A program made the position numbers and the translations under genes. This document shows positions 1 through 7,923 of a stretch of DNA of 64,000 nt, in pieces (the stretch's first letter is position 1; every line of letters starts with the position of its first letter). The notes beneath the pieces are model-generated. The model ran no database searches, was not told where the DNA came from, and saw only the letters and a list, made by a program, of their open reading frames with translations. Location of the stretch: the NCBI GenBank assembly GCA_018882785.1, contig VERI01000002.1, positions 62,001 to 126,000 of the forward strand, given 5' to 3'. The DNA is from Burkholderiaceae bacterium. Its GTDB lineage: Bacteria > Pseudomonadota > Gammaproteobacteria > Burkholderiales > Burkholderiaceae_A.

Positions 1-3000
1 GATGCGAGATCCAATCGCCTTCAGGTAGCGCGGCAGATGGGCAGCCCGCTCGGAGGGAGTGGACACAATAAAGTCTTTGGGCATCAGCCGAGACAATTGC
101 TGCTCCACATCTGCGGACGCGTGCCGAAACGGCTTTAAGACAGCAAGCTTTTTCTGCAACTGGACATACTCGGCCAGCACACTTGCAGCCCATCGCAATA
201 CCTCCTGGCCAATGAGCATCACCCTCGGCCTGCCTTTTGAGAGCCGTTCCTCAAATTCCTGGTCTGAGCCGGGAAGTCCATCCCCAAGAAATACACGGCC
301 CACTACCGCCGCGTGGAGCTGAGACATCAGGTGCTCATGACCGCCAAACGACGTAAACGCGAGGCCAAGTTCCCGGCGGGCATGGACATCTTTTTCCAAG
401 GCCTTAAAGGCCTCCTTAGATCCCTGCGCGAAACGCACAATCCACTGCTCCCGGCCCACTCCGCCAGACTCGGGTGAGGCCTCCTGGCGATGCACACCGA
501 GCACCGAGAGAATACTTTCCAGCTCTCGGCCCTCGGCCAGCCGACGGCCATGCGGATCCAGCACTCGGATGTTCATCCAGCAGTGAGGGCTCATGACATC
601 TTGTTTGAATTCATCACGCCGAACCGCAATGCCAGTCTGGGCGGAGATGTCTTGAATCAGGGCGGTAATCAGACCAATTGAGCCTGCTTTCTCAGACCAA
701 CGGCCGCAGAAGCCCTCGGCGTATTCCGGTATCGGCACGCAGTGTCGACGAATTTTCTGAGGAAGGCTTTTTAAAAGCGCCTGGACCTTTTCGCGCAGCA
801 TTCCTGGAACCAGCCACTCCATCGCCACTGGATCAAGAGCCGTCAGACGGTCAGCAGCAACCAGTACCGTTACACCATCACGCGGATCGCCCGGCGCGAA
901 GTGGTACTCAAGCGCATAGGACTGCTGGGATGGCCCTTGGCCCTGACGATGCACTTTTGGAAACTGCTCGGTCGTGATGCCGGCCGCCTCGTGGCGCATG
1001 AGATCTTCTTTTTTGAGGCATAGGATGTCGGGCTCGCGCCGGACCATCTCACGAATCCAGATATCAAAGCTCTGCGCATCGACAACATCTGGTGGAATAT
1101 GCTGATCATAGAAGGCAAATAGGAGATGCTCATCCACCAGAATATCCGGACGACGCGCCTTATGCTCGAGCGCCTCAATCTCACGAATACGGCTGCGATT
1201 CACCGAAAAAAATCGATGGGTACACTCCCAATCCTGCTCCACCAACGCCTGTCGAATAAAAATCTCTCGTGCCTCCTGCCGCTGGCTCTGCCCAAGCTGG
1301 GCCCATGATATTTTTCTTCGCTGATAGATCGTCAGGCCATACAGCGTAGCGCGCTCAAAGCCAATGACACGGCCAGACTTCTTCTCCCAGTGTGGTTCCG
1401 CATGGCTTTTTTTGATCACATGGGCGGCCATCTGCTCGATCCATTCCGGTTCAACGGCCGCAATCGTTCTCGCAAACAGCCGTGATGTCTCGACCTGCTC
1501 TGCCGCCATCAGCCATCGCGGTGGTTTTTTGGCCAACGAGGAGCCTGGCCAGACAAGAAACTTGACATCATGGCAGCCAAGCCAGACCGGCTCGTCCGGC
1601 GCTCGGCAGCCCACATTGGACAGCAGGCCAGAAAGCAGCGCGAGATGAATCGATGTCTCCGATGCCGGCTGTTGATTGAGTCGCCAGTGCAGCTCCGCGG
1701 CCAGCTCGGTCAGCTGCTGGTGGACCTCGCGCCATTCCCGTGCCCGAAGCGGAGAGAGAAATTCAGCCCGAAGACGCTGATCAAACTTTCGATTGGATTC
1801 TTTGGTCTGCAGCAGAGATTCGAGGTACTGCCAGAGCTTAAGAATTCCCAAGAATTCGCTTTTCTCTTGCGCAAAGCGGGTATGGGATCGGTCAGCCGCC
1901 GCTGCCTGATCGCTGGGACGCTCTCGCGGGTCCTGCACGGATAAGGCGGATGCAATCACCAGAACTTCTTTCAGGGCACCCAGTCGTTGGGCCTGAATCA
2001 GCATGCGTCCGATCCGAGGGTCAACCGGAAGCCGAGACAGATGACGCCCGACATCGGTAAGTTCACCCTGCTGATCCAGAGCGTCGAGTTCTCGAAGCAC
2101 CGTCAGACCATCGGCAATCGCCTTGCCAGAGGGTGGGTCCACAAACGGGAACGCCCGAATCTCCGGCAGGCCGAGCGCCTTCATCCGCAGCATGACCGCC
2201 GCCAATGAACTGCGATGGATTTCTGGATCCGCAAACAACGGCCGCTGAGTGAAATCCGCCTCATCGTAGAGCCGAATGCAGACGCCCTCCGCAATCCGGC
2301 CACACCGGCCCATTCGCTGATTGGCCTGGGCCTGAGGGATCGGTTCGATCTGCAGCTGCTCGACCTTGGCCCGATAGCGATAGCGCTTCACCCGGGCAAG
2401 GCCACTATCGACCACATAACGAATACCCGGAACCGTCAGCGACGTCTCGGCCACATTCGTGGCCAGCACAACGCGACGGCGGCCTGAAGGCCGAAAGATC
2501 CTCTCCTGATCGGACTGTGACAGTCGCGCATACAAGGGAAGAACATCGACCGCCTGGCGGCCCGACTTGGCCAGCAGACTGTTTGCCGGTCGCGCCCGAA
2601 GCTCATCGGCAACCGCTTTGATCTCACGCTCCCCTGGCAGGAACACCAGAATATCTCCCGGCCCTTGACCATTCCAGTCGCGCTCACATTCCTCGACACC
2701 CAGCACCACCGAATCCACCAGATCAAGATCCGTGGACTCCGGGGGACGCCAACGTACCTCGACGGGAAACATCCGCCCGGAGACCTCGATTACCGGCGCA
2801 GGACGCCCCGGGGGTCCGAAATGGGCGGCAAAACGCTCTGCATCAAGGGTGGCCGATGTGATCACCACGCGCAGATCTGACCGCTGGCCAACGAGGTTCT
2901 TCAGATAACCAAGTAAGAAGTCAATATTCAGGCTGCGCTCATGGGCCTCATCCACGATTACCGTGTCATAGGCGCGCAGCATCGGATCCTTTTGCGTCTG

Positions 3001-3351
3001 GCTGAGCAAAATTCCGTCCGTCATCAATTTGATCGGCACACCCGGTCGCGAGCGGTCCTGAAACCGGATCTGGTAGCCCACCTGTGCCTCGGGACCATCC
3101 CCGCATTCCGCACCCAGCTCCTGGGCGATACGACGCGCCACCGTGACCGCCGCCAGGCGTCGGGGCTGGGTATGCGCGATGGTCTTGCCCTTTGCGCCAC
3201 GGCCTAAGGCCAGAGCGATCTTCGGCAGCTGGGTTGTTTTGCCAGATCCGGTCTCACCGCAGACGATGACCACGGGGTGGTCTCGGATGGCCTGCGCAAT
3301 CTGTTCCCGGTGCATACTGACCGGAAGCGATTGCGGGAACTCAATGTGCAT
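1..3351 (-). CDS. hrpA: ATP-dependent RNA helicase HrpA (3' end outside window)
   Basis: DEAH-box helicase of the HrpA family, which acts on RNA and rescues stalled or collided ribosomes in E. coli. The frame is open for 1117 codons from ATG 3351 to base 1, so only the C-terminal end is missing. Visible motifs are Walker A GETGSGKTT (residues 32-40), QPRRLAA (motif Ia), DEAH (134-137), SATLD (motif III), and the motif V/VI pieces ATNVAETSLT and QRMGRCGR. A long C-terminal HrpA extension follows and ends near HLPRYLKAIGSRI. ATG 3369 and ATG 3315 are alternative starts in the same frame. I prefer 3351 because a minus-strand TATAAT lies seven bases upstream. It is divergent from argA and shares the promoter region with it. 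Confidence 0.95.
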   Translation of the reverse strand, partial: MHIEFPQSLPVSMHREQIAQAIRDHPVVIVCGETGSGKTTQLPKIALALGRGAKGKTIAHTQPRRLAAVTVARRIAQELGAECGDGPEAQVGYQIRFQDRSRPGVPIKLMTDGILLSQTQKDPMLRAYDTVIVDEAHERSLNIDFLLGYLKNLVGQRSDLRVVITSATLDAERFAAHFGPPGRPAPVIEVSGRMFPVEVRWRPPESTDLDLVDSVVLGVEECERDWNGQGPGDILVFLPGEREIKAVADELRARPANSLLAKSGRQAVDVLPLYARLSQSDQERIFRPSGRRRVVLATNVAETSLTVPGIRYVVDSGLARVKRYRYRAKVEQLQIEPIPQAQANQRMGRCGRIAEGVCIRLYDEADFTQRPLFADPEIHRSSLAAVMLRMKALGLPEIRAFPFVDPPSGKAIADGLTVLRELDALDQQGELTDVGRHLSRLPVDPRIGRMLIQAQRLGALKEVLVIASALSVQDPRERPSDQAAAADRSHTRFAQEKSEFLGILKLWQYLESLLQTKESNRKFDQRLRAEFLSPLRAREWREVHQQLTELAAELHWRLNQQPASETSIHLALLSGLLSNVGCRAPDEPVWLGCHDVKFLVWPGSSLAKKPPRWLMAAEQVETSRLFARTIAAVEPEWIEQMAAHVIKKSHAEPHWEKKSGRVIGFERATLYGLTIYQRRKISWAQLGQSQRQEAREIFIRQALVEQDWECTHRFFSVNRSRIREIEALEHKARRPDILVDEHLLFAFYDQHIPPDVVDAQSFDIWIREMVRREPDILCLKKEDLMRHEAAGITTEQFPKVHRQGQGPSQQSYALEYHFAPGDPRDGVTVLVAADRLTALDPVAMEWLVPGMLREKVQALLKSLPQKIRRHCVPIPEYAEGFCGRWSEKAGSIGLITALIQDISAQTGIAVRRDEFKQDVMSPHCWMNIRVLDPHGRRLAEGRELESILSVLGVHRQEASPESGGVGREQWIVRFAQGSKEAFKALEKDVHARRELGLAFTSFGGHEHLMSQLHAAVVGRVFLGDGLPGSDQEFEERLSKGRPRVMLIGQEVLRWAASVLAEYVQLQKKLAVLKPFRHASADVEQQLSRLMPKDFIVSTPSERAAHLPRYLKAIGSRI

Positions 3352-3358
3352 TGGAAAA

Positions 3359-3366
3359 ATTATAAT
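3359..3366. promoter_or_regulatory. Palindromic bidirectional -10 element, hrpA/argA
   Basis: The octamer ATTATAAT is its own reverse complement, so a perfect TATAAT is read on both strands (plus 3361-3366, minus 3364-3359). The argA ATG (3373) lies six bases beyond the box on the plus strand, and the hrpA ATG (3351) lies seven bases beyond it on the minus strand. That is where transcription would be expected to begin, so both messages could be leaderless. I see no good -35 hexamer on either side and no clear Shine-Dalgarno before argA. Confidence 0.5.
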
Positions 3367-3372
3367 CATGCG

Positions 3373-4737
3373 ATGAATGCCCACCCCAACGCCATCGCAG
3401 CCCTGACTGCCAAGCCCCAGGGCCTGCCCTCCGACGCGATTGACTTTGTGTCCTGGCTGCGATCGGTAGCGCCCTACATCCACGCCTTTCGCAACAAAAC
3501 CTTTGTAATTGGCTTTCCGGGCGAGCTGGTGAAGTCCGGCCACCTCGAAACGCTGGTGCATGATGTCGCACTACTGGCGGCCATGGGCATGCGAATCATC
3601 CTGGTGCACGGGAGCCGTCCTCAGGTGCAAGAGCAGCTCACCTTGCGTCAGATCGAGAGCCGATACAGCCATGGTCTGCGAATTACCGATAAGCCATCCT
3701 TGGAATGCGCCAAAGAGGCATCCGGAGAGCTTCGCCTGGACATTGAGGCAGCCTTTTCAGCCGGCCTGCCCAACACGCCCATGGGCAACGCCCGTATTCG
3801 AATCATCAGCGGTAACTTCGTCACGGCCCGGCCGGTCGGCATTGTCGAGGGCATCGACTTCGAGCACACCGGTGTCGTGCGAAAAGTTGAAGCCGAGGCC
3901 ATTCGAGATGCTCTGAACAGCGGCGCACTGGTATTGCTATCACCGCTTGGTTTTTCCCCCACCGGCGAGGCCTTCAATCTCTCCATGGAAGACGTCGCCG
4001 CCAGCGTAGCGGTCAACCTGGATGCTGACAAACTGATTTTCATGGCCGAACAGGATGGTGTTCCCGCCGATGCGGGCGTTCGGCTCAATGAGATCTCAGA
4101 AGATGATGCAGAAAATCTGATTGCTCGGGGCAGCCTGCACCCCGATGCCGCTTTCACTCTGGAGCACGCATTGCGCGCATGCCGCGGCGGCGTGGAGCGT
4201 GCCCATATCGTTCCGTTTCATCATGATGGCGCCCTACTTTTAGAGCTCTTCACCCATGATGGGATTGGCACCATGATTGTTGAGGAAACCCTTGAGGCCT
4301 TACGTCCCGCCAACATTGATGATGTTGCTGCAATCGTCTCTCTCATTGAGCCCCTGGAAACCGATGGCACCTTTGTTAAGCGTGGCCGCGCAAAAATTGA
4401 ACGCGATATTGACCGCTTCACGGTCATCGAGCACGACGGCGTTATCTTCGGCTGTGCTGCCCTGGTTCAGTTCGCCAAGTCCACAATGGCCGAACTGGCC
4501 TGCCTCATGGTCAAGCCCGAGACTCAGGGCCAGGGAGATGGTGAGCGGCTCTTAAAGAGCATCGAGCAACAGGCACGTCAGACGGGTGTAAAGCAGCTCT
4601 TCGTGCTCACGACGCGCACAGCACATTGGTTTTTAAAACGTGGCTTCACGGTCGGCACGTTAGAGCAGCTGCCAAAACTACGAAAAGAAGCCTACGACTG
4701 GGCGCGGAAATCCCAGATTCTGATTAAAACGCTATAG
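3373..4737 (+). CDS. argA: N-acetylglutamate synthase (ArgA type)
   Basis: Catalyses acetyl-CoA plus glutamate to N-acetylglutamate, the first committed step of arginine synthesis. The protein is 454 residues, the usual size for the classical two-domain enzyme. An amino-acid-kinase-fold domain fills roughly residues 20-270 (ILVHGSRPQV near residue 75, NLSMEDVAA, MAEQDGVPADAG) and binds arginine for feedback inhibition. A GNAT acetyltransferase domain follows, with ELACLMVKPETQGQGDGERLL as the acetyl-CoA loop and a C-terminal HWFLKRGF segment. A longer frame opens at 3277 but runs through hrpA; ATG 3373 matches family N-termini. No clear Shine-Dalgarno is present. The other arginine genes (argD, argF, argG) lie about 40 kb away. 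Confidence 0.95.
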   Translation: MNAHPNAIAALTAKPQGLPSDAIDFVSWLRSVAPYIHAFRNKTFVIGFPGELVKSGHLETLVHDVALLAAMGMRIILVHGSRPQVQEQLTLRQIESRYSHGLRITDKPSLECAKEASGELRLDIEAAFSAGLPNTPMGNARIRIISGNFVTARPVGIVEGIDFEHTGVVRKVEAEAIRDALNSGALVLLSPLGFSPTGEAFNLSMEDVAASVAVNLDADKLIFMAEQDGVPADAGVRLNEISEDDAENLIARGSLHPDAAFTLEHALRACRGGVERAHIVPFHHDGALLLELFTHDGIGTMIVEETLEALRPANIDDVAAIVSLIEPLETDGTFVKRGRAKIERDIDRFTVIEHDGVIFGCAALVQFAKSTMAELACLMVKPETQGQGDGERLLKSIEQQARQTGVKQLFVLTTRTAHWFLKRGFTVGTLEQLPKLRKEAYDWARKSQILIKTL

Positions 4738-4748
4738 AGCGCACCGCC

Positions 4749-5204
4749 CTACTCAGAGGGACTTAGCAGGCGTGAGAACGGGCCACCGCCAAGCCCACTG
4801 AACTCGGCGAGAATCATTGGCGTCTCGTTGGGGGCCTCGTGAAGCCGATCCATCACCTGGTCTGCGGCCTGAATCAGGCCATCGATGTAGTTTGCTGCCT
4901 TGCAATCCCGATGTGCAAACTGCATATGCCAGTCTTGAAACAAACGAACAGGAATTGATGTGTCTGCCAAGACCTTAATATCGTGATGGCGTTGGTCCTT
5001 ACGAATCGAATTCCAAATTCTCTGCAATGGAAGATTAGGGCCCTCAATCCATTGAAAAAACATGCCTCGATCAAAGACGAGTATTCCGGTAACACCTTCC
5101 GTACGGTTACGTGCACGAGACCCGGCAAGCAGATACAACAAGTCCAGCTCGGTAAAACCAACCGAGGCCTTGCTGTGATAAACAATTGTTGATAAGGAGG
5201 ACAC
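4749..5204 (-). CDS. BLUF-domain blue-light sensor protein
   Basis: A 151-residue protein that is almost entirely a BLUF domain, a flavin-binding blue-light sensor. Family landmarks are visible: Tyr9 (IVYHSKA), Asn33 in SRARNRTEGVTGIL, Gln51 in FFQWIEGP, RHHDIKVL, and Trp92/Met94 in FQDWHMQF. Tyr and Gln form the photoactive hydrogen-bond network around FAD. There is no attached output domain (no EAL, GGDEF or cyclase), only about 50 C-terminal residues, so it would signal through a partner. The start is GTG 5204 with CAGGAG about six bases upstream. It is convergent with argA and lies 91 bases downstream of the 5296-6027 gene on the same strand. Confidence 0.93.
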   Translation of the reverse strand: MSSLSTIVYHSKASVGFTELDLLYLLAGSRARNRTEGVTGILVFDRGMFFQWIEGPNLPLQRIWNSIRKDQRHHDIKVLADTSIPVRLFQDWHMQFAHRDCKAANYIDGLIQAADQVMDRLHEAPNETPMILAEFSGLGGGPFSRLLSPSE

Positions 5205-5295
5205 CCGGACTCCTGCAGGAGATAAAGACTGCCCTCAGGGTAAAACCGATGGCCGTCAAATGCAATTGATCAGGCGCAGAGATTATTAAAGATTC

Positions 5296-6027
5296 TCAGC
5301 GTTTTGGTTGGATGACGGGACACCATTGGCCCCGCCGAAAGGCCATTCCACACCACCAGTCTGGGACAAATTCAAGCCCGTCGATCCAGAGAATTGTTGA
5401 CACGCGAGAAGACGAGTTGTCCAGGTCAATCACCGCGCTTTCCGCCGCCCCTTCAAAACGCATCTCTTGAGAAACTTCTGATGAGGAAATCCACTGAAGA
5501 GGAACCCGCTCCGGAAGATGCGGAATTTTCCATCGATCTGTGTGATCCCCTTGATCAGGACAAAGTAATGCACTCATGCGGGACAAGATCGATGGAATGC
5601 GATCGGCAGCCAGTCGAGAAAAATCCCAGGTGCTGAACATCGCGTCGCAAGAAAGCATCACGGCACCCTGCTCGGCCAGTCGCTGAAAACGCGGCAGTAG
5701 TAACGGTGAGACGCGGACATCGGCGAGGCCAGCAAAGCCGGCCCCCAAGGGCAAGGCCCGTGCTTGAACAAACTGCGCGGCCAGCCGTCCGGCAATCGCC
5801 ACACCCGGATGGTTTGCATCAGACTCCACCATGGCCAGCAGCGCAAGAATCGATGAGGGCCACGGTGCCGGGTCCAGGTCGCGGGCCGGCCCACGCACGC
5901 TGCCGGCCTGGACGGCCGGCTTCGGCACGATCGTGCCATCTTTCGAAGCCCCTGTTGGCGCCTCTGCCAACAGGGCGTTCACGCCCGAAAGAATCTCATC
6001 AAGAGTACGTTCGATGTCAGCCGACAT
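5296..6027 (-). CDS. Hypothetical soluble protein, last gene of the LDT/HTH cluster
   Basis: A 243-residue protein I do not recognise. It has no signal peptide or membrane segment. The first 30 residues look helical (MSADIERTLDEILSGVNALLAE), followed by a low-complexity Gly/Pro/Ala linker to about residue 55. A folded region with hydrophobic strands and helices follows (SSILALLAMVE, LLPRFQRLAEQGAVML). The C-terminus is Trp-rich (STILWIDGLE, PDWWCGMAFRR). It starts 14 bases after the stop of the membrane-protein gene, so it is probably co-transcribed with the five genes upstream. Its N-terminal helix resembles the terminal helices of the neighbouring membrane protein enough to suggest contact, but this is only a guess. 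Confidence 0.75.
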   Translation of the reverse strand: MSADIERTLDEILSGVNALLAEAPTGASKDGTIVPKPAVQAGSVRGPARDLDPAPWPSSILALLAMVESDANHPGVAIAGRLAAQFVQARALPLGAGFAGLADVRVSPLLLPRFQRLAEQGAVMLSCDAMFSTWDFSRLAADRIPSILSRMSALLCPDQGDHTDRWKIPHLPERVPLQWISSSEVSQEMRFEGAAESAVIDLDNSSSRVSTILWIDGLEFVPDWWCGMAFRRGQWCPVIQPKR

Positions 6028-6041
6028 GATTCAAATCTCGA

Positions 6042-6563
6042 TTAACGCTTATCGTGAATCGATTGAACGGACTCGGCGATGCTCTGCAGCTGTTGCTGAA
6101 GTTCACGTAACGACTCAGCAACTGGCTGAGCCTTAGGCTGAAGCAGCATATTGGTCACAGCGAACTGCGCCTGTGACAGCCCCACGCCGACCTCGCGCAC
6201 TGCGCCTGCGGGTGGTTGAGATGTGGATGTTTGATTGCGAAGCGTCAGCAGCAATGCAAGGCCCACACAGAGGATGGCCGCCGTATTCAATAGCGCCGCC
6301 AGAGAAAAACCATCTCGAATCAATAGCGTGGCCTGATCCCCACCGATCCAAGAAGCGTCTTGCATCAGGCCAATCACCTGATGCCAGACATAAATGACCC
6401 ACTCCATGGCCTGCTCGGCTGGCGTGAGGCTGGGTGTCGCACCGGGGGTAAGCGTCCACTCAAGCGCAGGCATCACCATGACCTGCCATCCCTGGCCCAC
6501 GGGAGTCAGCCCGAGCAGCCAAAGTCCGCACGCCAACACCAGCGCAATTCTTACCGCTTTCAC
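6042..6563 (-). CDS. Two-helix membrane protein with C-terminal coiled coil, unknown
   Basis: 173 residues. Transmembrane segment one is near residues 5-22 (IALVLACGLWLLGLTPVG). A periplasmic stretch of about 80 residues follows, then transmembrane segment two near residues 91-109 (LNTAAILCVGLALLLTL). The cytoplasmic tail ends in a predicted coiled coil (ESLRELQQQLQSIAESVQ). This topology is that of a miniature chemoreceptor, but the signalling-tip sequence of methyl-accepting proteins is absent. The start is GTG 6563, overlapping the previous stop as GTGA, a sign of translational coupling. The upstream neighbour may be CheW-like, which makes a receptor/adaptor pair conceivable. I cannot assign a family. 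Confidence 0.75.
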   Translation of the reverse strand: MKAVRIALVLACGLWLLGLTPVGQGWQVMVMPALEWTLTPGATPSLTPAEQAMEWVIYVWHQVIGLMQDASWIGGDQATLLIRDGFSLAALLNTAAILCVGLALLLTLRNQTSTSQPPAGAVREVGVGLSQAQFAVTNMLLQPKAQPVAESLRELQQQLQSIAESVQSIHDKR

Positions 6564-6925
6564 AGTTCCGCCTCCATCATGTGTATCGGCCGTAGCCGAA
6601 AAAGCATCGGCTCATCCGAAGAGGACAGCTCGACCGCATCAGCTGCCATTGCGACACAGTAGCCCTCCAGGGTGCCAATGGCCACGGCAACCTTCGGCGC
6701 CGACATCGGGGCAGGAGAAAACTCTGCGGTGTCGCCGCCGGAATCCATACGCGATATCCGCTCGACCAACTGCTGCGGCTCAGCGAGCAATGCAGGCTGC
6801 CCATCGAGGGTTGCGAAACAGACTTCAGAGCCCGGGGGTCGCAGCACTTGCTTGGGCACAAAAATTCGCAAAACACTGGACTGCGGGAGGTGGAGCATCA
6901 AATCACCACGCTGCACTTTTATCAC
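6560..6925 (-). CDS. Possible degenerate CheW-like adaptor
   Basis: 121 residues with no signal peptide. The order of short hydrophobic strands recalls the CheW fold: VIKVQRGDLMLHLP, then SSVLRIFVPKQVL, a segment like the CheW middle (CFATLDGQPALLAEPQQLVE), and PKVAVAIGTLEGYCVAMAADAVEL in place of the CheW strand pair ending in a VDxV-like turn. Overall identity to canonical CheW is low by eye, and the conserved NLRG motif is missing. The start is GTG 6925; a stop codon lies shortly upstream in frame and no Shine-Dalgarno is evident. It follows the L,D-transpeptidase by 14 bases. The gene itself is secure; the CheW assignment is tentative. Confidence 0.6.
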   Translation of the reverse strand: MIKVQRGDLMLHLPQSSVLRIFVPKQVLRPPGSEVCFATLDGQPALLAEPQQLVERISRMDSGGDTAEFSPAPMSAPKVAVAIGTLEGYCVAMAADAVELSSSDEPMLFRLRPIHMMEAEL

Positions 6926-6939
6926 GGGGGTCTTGGCAG

Positions 6940-7923
6940 CTATGAGAGTTTCTCCTCAAACAATCTGCGCAATCCACCGGAAGATCTCTGAAAATACTCA
7001 CGTCGACTCACTTCATTTCCCCTTAGGTGGCTCACTACCCATGGCCAGCCATCCTGTACCCAGAAGATCCCGCCGAGTCGAGACTGGCCCACAGAGGATG
7101 AGAAATCCTTCATCGCCTGAGCGGAGTGTGCCGTCCATGCCTCTGCCGTGACCCATTCAATTCGAGGCACCACGACAATCTGGCTTTCTTTATAGCGAAC
7201 GAGCTTACGCAGCCGTGTCAGGTCCCGATTCGCAATCGCGAGACATCCATCCGATGCCTGGGGCGCCCTGACGTGTAATTCCTCCGGAACGCCATGAATC
7301 CATATGCCGCTGCCAGTTCTTCCGGACTGACTGTCATAGGCGTTGGGATAGTCCAGCGTCATGGCGTACTTACCAAGAAAGCCATCTTTGCGGGGATCAC
7401 GGATTTCGAACTGGATTCGATAGACACCAAGCGGTGTTCTCTGATCTCCCTCTCGAAATTTATCTGCGCCAAACAGGCCGATGGTCGTGTAGAACTCCTC
7501 TTTTAAGACGGGTTTTCCTTGTTTGCTGACAAAGACATAGAGCCGCGAACGGCTCGCGTCGGCAAGCAGAATCGGTACGTTCTTATCCGCCGAACGGGGC
7601 ATGACCACCAGATTCTTCGGCAGCATCCCCTCTGGCGTTACCTCGAGCCGAACACGCGCCTCTTCGAGAAGATCCCGGTCAGCACCATTGAGCTGAACCG
7701 GTTTACCCGCCAGCGCAATCATTGACTGGGCCTGAAGCCAATGGGCGAGACGGGACTTGGGCTCTGCCTTTAGGGCATCGCTTGCCAGCACAGAGCTGTT
7801 GGCGAGCCTGCCGGAGAGCAAGGCCTCGGTTGCCTTGCGAAGCTCAGTGTCGGCCGCTGATGCTGGAGGGACTAAGGGCAGGAATGAGAGAAGGATGCCG
7901 GCAACAAGGAGGCAAAGCCGCAT
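6940..7923 (-). CDS. Exported L,D-transpeptidase (YkuD domain)
   Basis: 327 residues. L,D-transpeptidases make 3-3 cross-links in peptidoglycan, attach proteins to it, or trim it. A signal peptide occupies residues 1-23 or so (MRLCLLVAGILLSFLPLVPP, cleaved near ASAADT). A helical N-terminal region follows, then the YkuD domain (PILLADASRSRLYVFV, GDQRTPLGVYRIQF). The active-site segment is IWIHGVPEELH followed by SDGCLAIAN, with the catalytic Cys preceded by Gly and the upstream His in place. The ATG at 7923 shares its A with the preceding stop (TGATG), so translation is coupled to the TPR gene upstream. A longer frame to 7953 exists, but its N-terminus has no signal-peptide start. Confidence 0.9.
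   Translation of the reverse strand: MRLCLLVAGILLSFLPLVPPASAADTELRKATEALLSGRLANSSVLASDALKAEPKSRLAHWLQAQSMIALAGKPVQLNGADRDLLEEARVRLEVTPEGMLPKNLVVMPRSADKNVPILLADASRSRLYVFVSKQGKPVLKEEFYTTIGLFGADKFREGDQRTPLGVYRIQFEIRDPRKDGFLGKYAMTLDYPNAYDSQSGRTGSGIWIHGVPEELHVRAPQASDGCLAIANRDLTRLRKLVRYKESQIVVVPRIEWVTAEAWTAHSAQAMKDFSSSVGQSRLGGIFWVQDGWPWVVSHLRGNEVSRREYFQRSSGGLRRLFEEKLS

Noticed and set aside
3648..4157. 169-codon minus-strand frame inside argA
   Set aside because: Antisense shadow of a clear argA coding region; no ribosome-binding site and no recognisable protein.
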